DNA of 64,000 nucleotides from Dichetophora obliterata (taxonomy: Eukaryota > Arthropoda > Insecta > Diptera > Sciomyzidae), in the NCBI GenBank assembly GCA_963920525.1, contig OY986437.1:63063830-63127829 (forward strand), in the 5' to 3' direction. The notes under the pieces are model-generated. The model had not been told where the DNA came from. It saw only the letters and a program-made list of their open reading frames with translations, and did not search any database. The position numbers and the translations under genes were made by a program. Below are positions 56,411 to 64,000 of the stretch, piece by piece. The first letter of the stretch is position 1. Every line of letters begins with the position of its first letter.

Positions 56411-57387
56411 CGATAGTATCGTAAGTACAGACGTAGAAATCCTTTTTACAGTAATAGAGAAAAATTCTGGTTTTTTTATTTATATTTTTCAAAACTTTTT
56501 TTAAAACATATTTCATTCTTTAAATAAGAATTATTCGAAAACGAATTTGTTGTTGTTGTTGCCTTCTTCAAACTTAAAAATAAAAAAATAAACTGGCCAT
56601 TTCAGCCCTTGAAAGGACTTTGACCTAGCTTCTATTGATCAATTGTGTTGTGCGTGTTATTAAATGTTTGATCACAAATGACCGAGAACTGGACCTACGT
56701 GTTTTATGCCGACTCCGAACGGCTTATGTTCTCAAGAAGCCTTACATGGCAATTTTTACTCTCTGAGGTTTGCCATTGTCTGCAGAGAGGTGACGACCCA
56801 ACAGAAAAATTATTTCAATTGAAAAAACTTTCTGTCTGAGCTGGAATTGAACTCGGGCTACCGCGGTTCTTTAGCTTAGGAGCCACGCACTCTGCCCACT
56901 AGGCTACGGCCGCCACTCTTCAAACTTACTTGATCTAAAAAGCTCACAATTAAACTCATGTTAAAATTTGTTTTGTTTTATAAAAAGTTTTCGTTTGATA
57001 TACATATATATTATATATGTTTATGCTCTTTACTACAGGAAAAATAAATAATTCAAATTTTTCCGATATTTATTTCCATTTCTTTGAACATTTCACATAA
57101 CTTTGAATTACATTTACTTTAAACCAACGTAAAAAATTAACAACAAATTCATCACTAAAAATATCAAACGAAAGCTTTTTATAAAACAAAACAAATTTTT
57201 ACATGAATTTAATTATATCAAGTAAGTTTAAAGAAGAATAACAACACAAAATATGTTTTTGAATAATTTTTATTTAGAAGATGAAATGTTTTAAAATAGT
57301 TTTGAAAAATATAAATGAAAAAAAACCTGAATTTTTCTCTATTACTATATAAAAAGGAATTCTACAGCTACACTTACGATACTATCG
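56411..57387. mobile_element. Long-inverted-repeat element with a SINE in one arm
   Basis: The left arm starts CGATAGTATCGTAAGT and the right arm ends with its reverse complement at 57387. Arms match imperfectly for about 230 bp (shared blocks include AATAGAGAAAAATTC, TTTATATTTTTCAAAACT and TTTGTTTTGTTTTATAAAAAG). The SINE at 56577-56916 interrupts the left arm. No coding capacity and no clear target duplication. Confidence 0.8.
56577..56916 (-). mobile_element. tRNA-derived SINE, copy 2
   Basis: Same family as 10341-10691. On the minus strand the A box TAGCCTAGTGG is at 56896-56906; the B box at 56843-56853 has one substitution (AGTTCAATTCC). TCTTCAAACTTA is duplicated at 56565-56576 and 56917-56928. 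Confidence 0.9.
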
Positions 57388-57409
57388 ACACTATGTCTTT
57401 TTTTTATAG

Positions 57410-58535
57410 ATATTCTGAATTTCTACTCTGGAAATTTGGTAGCTACAGTCGGCATATGACAATCATAGTAGGTCATATTAAAATAGTTTAAATCAATTCA
57501 CTAAAATATATATATATTATTACAACGATTTGTTTTTAGTAAAAGTGATACCATAACGGAAGAATATAATTCATATGTATGAACATAAAGTTAATTGAAT
57601 AAATTGAAAGCTTATGTATATATATATATATACATATATACTCATGTATATATATGTATATATATATATATATGTATATATACATAAGCTTTCAATTTAT
57701 TTATAATAATTCTATTTTATATATAGAATTGACTTTATGTTCATACATATAAATTATATATTTCCGTTACAAATATATTATGTAACGTTCACAAAAAACA
57801 TGATAAATGTATTTATATAAACAGTAGTAATTGAATAGCATATAACAATATGTATGTAACTAACGCTTGTATATGTAACTATATATACAAGCGTTATATT
57901 TTTTAAACAGTTTACATCAATAAATTATTTTATATATATTTATTGTATTTATTGTATTTATTGTATTTATAAATTATTTTATATATATATATATATATTT
58001 TTAAACAGTTTACATCAATAAATTATTTTATATATATTTATATATATATAAAAATAATTTATTGATGTAAACTGTTTAAAAAATATAACGCTTGTTATAT
58101 GCTATTCAATTACTAATGTTTATATAAATATATTAATCATGTTTTTTGATAACATGATAATATATATATATAAATATATATATATGTGTGTGTGTGTGTG
58201 TGTCGACAATGAATATCGACTAAACTCAAAATATCGTAAAAAAGCTATATGGCATTTTCTTCGTTGCCAATCTTTGATAGAATGCAGGAAAACATTTTTA
58301 AACAGAATATATAACCACTCAATTCTGCACTTATTACCGTTTGTAACGTTTCATATATTTCAGAAAAAAGGTCGGAATAAGTACAATAAAAAAATCCGTT
58401 TTTACGATAATTTGAGCTTAGTCGTTATTCCTTGTCGACACAGATATATTTATATAAGCTGATATAATTTTTGTTAAAAATACTTCGATTGTCATATACT
58501 GACTGTAGCTACCCTATTGCCAGAGAGTAAGAATT
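57410..58535. repeat. Cluster of inverted repeats in an AT-rich element
   Basis: Four inverted pairs occur. The outer pair is 57420-57470 with 58485-58530 (GGTAGCTACAGTC and partner). Inside are 57553-57640 with 57670-57775 (AAATTGAAAGCTTATGTATA), 57815-57930 with 58040-58130 (AAACAGTTTACATCAATAAA), and 58200-58245 with 58395-58441 (GTCGACAA and ATATCGTAAAAA). Long TA runs and a TG run (58184-58202) lie between. The outer pair suggests one foldback transposon of about 1.1 kb. Confidence 0.75.
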
Positions 58536-58539
58536 AAGA

Positions 58540-59185
58540 ACATATAAAAAAATTTCATAACTGAACCAACAACAATTACCAAGCAAATCTAAAACAGCGA
58601 CGCACAGAGAAGGGCATGATCACAGCGGTTGAGCAGCGTTAGAAGGGATGAACCGAATCGTCCACAGAAAATAAACAGAACTTTGCTTACTATGTCCCGC
58701 TTATCACTCGGCAATTCTTGAGCAATGTCACTCGTCACACACGAAAATTCTCGAGCTTGCGGCGAAAGCAAATATTGCTCCGAGAGCAATTATTCTCTTG
58801 CTCTGGTAGCAAGATCTCTTTGTCCCGTTTTTCACTCGACAATAATTGCCGCAAGCGACAAACTGATTATTCGCCTGCATGAGGGGATTTACAAAAGTCC
58901 CCTTTCAACCCGAATAGTCAACAAACTACTTGTGGTGAAAGCAATTATTGCTCATAGAATTGCCGAATGAATAACGGCCCTTTGCAGTGCATGCAAAACC
59001 AAAACAACAATATCAGCAGCTAGTAGCAACGTTGCCAGTTATGTTGGAAAAATCCCATTCGGGGTAGTTTTTTATTTTCGTGGGAGTTTGGTAATATTCT
59101 TCTTAAAAATTTTTTTGTTTTAGTAAACAAAATTTCTTTGTAATACCACAAAATTTTAAAAATTTTCTAAATTTTTTTTAAAGTA
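58540..59185. other. Unassigned sequence, no gene seen
   Basis: The stretch 58690-58960 is less AT-rich and has short repeated motifs (CAATTATTGCTC-like), but no domain or clear inverted ends. Confidence 0.4.
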
Positions 59186-59400
59186 CAGTTGAAAGTTATC
59201 TATATGATCTTGTTATTAATTATGTTGATTTTCTATGATTTAAATACAAATTCTAAATGTTTGATAGCTTAAATCATAATTGATTTTAAATACAAATTCT
59301 AGTTGTTTGATAGTTTAAAATCGTTTATTGAGCTTAAGGTCAGGTTAGATTAAGTAATTGCTCTAACGAATTTTTCCAAAGAAACAATATTTTTAAATTG
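59186..59400. mobile_element. Foldback-type element, left half only
   Basis: TTGTTATTAATTATGTTGAT, TACAAATTCTAGTTGTTTGA and AAGGTCAGGTTAGATTAA match the elements at 44672 and 60116. The inverted right half is absent. Confidence 0.65.
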
Positions 59401-60115
59401 TTTGTGCACATGGGATTTATTGTGGTATTTTGTTATGCGAATGATATTTTTGTGGTAATTTTAAATGCATATGGAATTTTTGGTGGTATTTTTAAAACGC
59501 GTGGAATTTTTGTAGTAATTTTTAATGATCCTGGGATTTTTTTTTTTTTTGATATTTTTTATTGCGGTGGAAACTTTTTTGTTTATCTTTATCATGGTAA
59601 TTTTTGTTGTATTTAATTTATGTTAATGTGAAAAAGTAACTTTTTGTCGGAATTGTTTCAAATTTTAACTGGCAACCTTGGCTTGTAGTAAAACATTTTT
59701 TTTTTTTGTAGCCACATACTGGCTCTCTAGCTACATGCATCTGTATTCTCAATTGTATTACAACCCAACAAGCCATGAATGTGACTGTTCCAGCTAAACG
59801 GTACTTAAAATGGCAGCGTCTGATTTGGTGGTATGAAAGCGACATGTTTTTGTACCTTTAATCCTTTCTCTATATAATTGTTAAGTCCTTTTTTATATTT
59901 ATCAAGATTCGAATTTAAATTTATGCCATATTCGCTTGATGCGTCGTTTGTTCTTGTCTTTTTCCCCTCTCTTTTCCACCCGTTCGCCAAAAACTCTGAA
60001 ATATGCATTGAATCAGTTGAGTTGCCGTTTATTCTTTAGTTTATTGTTGCAACTTAATAAAAACTATTTAAAGAAAAGGTTAAAATTGTTTAACAACAAA
60101 TAAAATTAATATACA
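59401..60115. other. Unassigned AT-rich sequence
   Basis: Repeated GGTATTTT/GGAATTTTT motifs at 59410-59580 give a degenerate short-period pattern; otherwise nothing recognisable. Confidence 0.35.
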
Positions 60116-60555
60116 ACTTAAAGTTTTCTAAATGACCTTGTTATTTATTATGTTGATTTTCTTTGATTTAAATACTAATTCTAAATGTTTGATAGTTTAA
60201 ATCATTCTTGATTTTAAATACAAATTCTAGTTGTTTGATAGTTTAAAATCGTTTATTGAGCTTTAGGTCAGGTAAGAACAATTAACTGCTCTAACTATTT
60301 AGTCAAACAGATAACTAATTAATCAGCTAGTGATGTTTTCCTTTTCATATTGAAAATGTTGTTGTTGTTGTTTCTTTGCAAAAAAAATTCGTTTGAGCAA
60401 TTAATTGTTCTAACCTGACCTAAAACTCAATTTTATTTGCAATTTCAACGATTTTAAAGTATCAAACAACTAGCATTTGTATCTGAAATCAAGAATGATT
60501 TAAACTATTAAACATTTAGAATTTGTATTAAATCATAGAAAATCAACATTAATAT
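60116..60555. mobile_element. Foldback-type element with ~160-bp inverted arms
   Basis: The left arm (about 60131-60305) and right arm (about 60395-60551) are inverted copies: ATGTTGATTTTCTTTGATTT, AAATGTTTGATAGTTTAAAT and TAGGTCAGGTAAGAACAATT all have partners. The centre contains a GTT-rich run. The outermost left bases have no partner on the right, so the right end is truncated or diverged. Confidence 0.78.
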
Positions 60556-62765
60556 ACTACTAAATATATAGTACGCTTATATGAAACACACATTGCATAG
60601 TTTGCCGACAACGAAACGGTCCGCTTCAGTGCTTTTAAAAGTGCACACCGTTTTCAACCGAGCCGATTGGCTATCTGGGTAACAAAAAAAATGAAAGCAA
60701 CTGATGAGTATTTATATATGTATGTTTTACATACATATTAATAAAAAACAACAACAACAACAAAAGCAGCACAACAGCGAACGACGTGATTACGAACCAA
60801 ACAAGCAAACACAACAAAAACAACAACAACTTTAAAAACAGCATAAGCAGCTACTGCAGCTAAGCAGCTTGTGCATTTCTCATACGAATATATAAATTTT
60901 TCATCTTCTTAGATTTTGCTATTTTATTAGATATTCGTTTTATTCCCACTAAAACTGATATTTTGGCATTTTTTTTTTCTCTGTACGATGAATATTAAAG
61001 GCTGTAGGTATACCCCAAAGTGTCAAATAACACTTTGAAAAAATTCGTGAAAATTACCCCCATAAAAACCGCGCTGTAAGACGTAATTCTACGTCAAAAA
61101 AAACCTTTTGAAGGAACAATCATCATAATATGCAGAATATGCAACACATGCTTTTTACAACATTAATCAATTGCTCTCACGCTTTCTATTTGTTTCGTAC
61201 CTCATTTAACATAAGAAAAATATATCGATTTTTGAGAAGAAGCCTTTTAAATTTTTGACAAAGGATTTATTGTTATTGATAGCGAATTATTTATCAACAA
61301 TAGAGAACATTTTTCATTTTCTATAAATTTTTCTCTATAAATTAAATTTCTTCAGTGAGAGAAAAATACTTATCATTATTAGAGACATGAAATGTTTTCA
61401 TTTCCCACAATGAAGGAAATATTTCTTCGAATATGTGAAAATTTATTATAATTGAAGTAAATTTTATTTGAAATAAAGAAAATTTCTATTATCGAAAATA
61501 GAGAAATTTTTTATCACAAAAAGATAGGTGTTTTTTTCTGAATGTACATCCAAACCTGAGAAATGACTCGGTTATAAGAGTTTTGGGTCGAAAGAAGAGG
61601 TCACCAATGAAACAAATATCTAGTTTGAAGAGCTTGATAAAAAAACGTATTATTTGGAAGGAATGTAAAATGCTTGACTAAATGTATCGATCTAAGAGAA
61701 GACTATTTTGAGAAATGAAACGCTTTTTTGCAGAAAAAAATACCTTCGATTCAAAAAATCAATGACTTATCAAATTGCCCTCTCTCTTCAATCGATTCAA
61801 ATATTTTATTTAGACAATATACAAGTGATTTCATCAACTACACTTAAAATAGTTTACAAAGCTGGTTCTTATCACGGGAAATGATTTTTCAAAACTTTTT
61901 TAGGAGCGTAGATTTCAAAAATACTTCCTATTTTATTTTCTTTAAAATTATTTTAGAAGATATCCTGTAAACAAATTTTAAATTGCTCGCAACAAGTTCA
62001 ACTCAAATAAGTTAAAAACTGCTAACTTCGCTTAGTAACTCACTATTTTAGGTTTAAAACCACCAAAACGAAGTAATTGAAACCTTTTTAGTCAAATTTA
62101 ACATATTATCACGGAAATGGGCAAGTGAAGTCATCAAACATAAAATAATCAGCGACAGCGACAAAAACGATAATGATGGTGATGGCTGCGTCGCTGAATC
62201 ATGGCGTTTATTTAACGTGTTCAACTAAAAAACTCGAAACGTTGATTGCTAAAACCCTGTATAGCATAAACTTTGGCTGCTTCCACTTTGTGTCGCACCA
62301 CCGCATCCCACCCACAAACAACTTAAGCATTATTTTAACTTCTTGCGGGAACAGCCCAAGCAGGCGGACGTAACGGACGTGCCACAAAGACCGCTCAAGC
62401 GTTGACGTCTTAATGGAACGGATATTGATAAGAACAGAACTGCATGCATGAATGTTTAGAGTGTGTAAATGACAAAACGGTTGCAACTCATATGAGTCTT
62501 CATTTTCGTCTTCGTCTTGCTTGCTTGATTGCTGCCTCACCTCAGCCGACTAGCTGTCACCTATGCTCAGGATGTGCCTGAAAATTGTTACGTAAGCATG
62601 AAGGTATTCGAAGCCAATTATTTGCGGCAACACTAGCTGTTCTAAGTGCGTTGGGTGTAATGACTGCACTCTTAAAAGACCGTGTTTATTTGCACTTGGT
62701 CTTTTGAGTTTGGATTGTTGTTGCCACCTTTTCAGGGAAAGCAGTCGTATGGGAAATTTTTGAAG
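60556..62765. other. Unassigned; possible host 5' untranslated sequence
   Basis: 60600-60880 contains a TCAGT initiator-like site (near 60626) followed by CAACAACAACAA and GCAGCT-rich runs, a look common in fly 5' untranslated exons on the plus strand. No coding exon follows that I can support. 61250-61545 is AT-rich with GAGAAA/TTTCTC-type inverted bits. 62150-62640 is less AT-rich and may be single copy. Confidence 0.3.
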
Positions 62766-63829
<1,064 letters not shown>

Positions 63830-64000
63830 CTATTTTAACTATCAACAATCGTTTAACAGTTTGAGTAATAACATATAAATTATAAAAACAATATGATATA
63901 AAACTAATAAAATATAAACATAATTATATTAAAGAATACTACACTTTTATAAATTCATTTTAAGCAATTCTTAATAAATTTTGTTTAAAAGTTTGTCTAT

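Noticed and set aside
60600..60880. Host promoter and 5' exon
   Set aside because: Initiator-like TCAGT and CAA runs are suggestive but there is no downstream element or coding exon to support a gene call.

Overview
This window reads as dipteran nuclear DNA that is almost entirely transposable-element debris. It is AT-rich, with CAA/GTT-rich simple stretches, GTGAGT/GTAAGT-type splice donors and dense transposons. The transposon families (RTE, LOA, R1 and CR1-like LINEs, Tc1, hAT, piggyBac, Helitron, RAG1/Transib-like) and the fly-type tRNA-derived SINEs fit a brachyceran fly; a tephritid fruit fly is my guess, not a proof. I found no host protein-coding exon I can defend. The window is probably intergenic or inside a very large intron.

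Layout: 1-3.6 kb is unassigned AT-rich sequence, with a small inverted-repeat element bracketed by 98-bp direct repeats and a pair of opposed palindromic repeats. 3.66-8.53 kb has Helitron-type ends and holds a 5'-truncated LOA-type LINE with a target-site duplication (TSD). 8.8-13.0 kb is a decayed CR1-like LINE (copy 1) carrying a SINE. 13.0-18.0 kb is a dimeric satellite split by a LOA-like and an opposed R1-like LINE. 18.3-20.0 kb is a RAG1/Transib-like transposase pseudogene. 22.35-24.03 kb is a nearly complete Tc1 element. 24.79-29.48 kb is a hAT relative holding an RTE LINE and a piggyBac-like MITE. 29.5-31.0 kb has several nested MITEs. 31.4-33.8 kb has CR1-like copy 2 and an RTE fragment. 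34.58-37.26 kb is a MITE containing an open hAT transposase. 37.3-41.1 kb is a piggyBac element broken by a MITE, bracketed together with an RTE 5' fragment by 161-bp direct repeats. 41.1-41.4 kb is an unidentified pseudogene. 44.0-45.2 kb has a 60-bp-arm hairpin and a foldback element with a SINE. 45.28-51.04 kb is a Tc1 element split by CR1-like copy 3, the best-preserved LINE. 52.4-55.3 kb has tandem repeats and another LOA-like LINE. 56.4-60.6 kb is a palindrome-rich zone. 62.77-63.83 kb is a 1.06-kb (TTTA)n array.

The parts do not work together as a pathway. They record successive insertions, and TSDs plus sibling copies often give the order: SINE into LINE, LINE into Tc1, hAT into MITE, MITE into piggyBac, RTE into hAT. 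Nearly every coding element is broken; the clearest long intact reading frame is the hAT transposase at 35279-36916.
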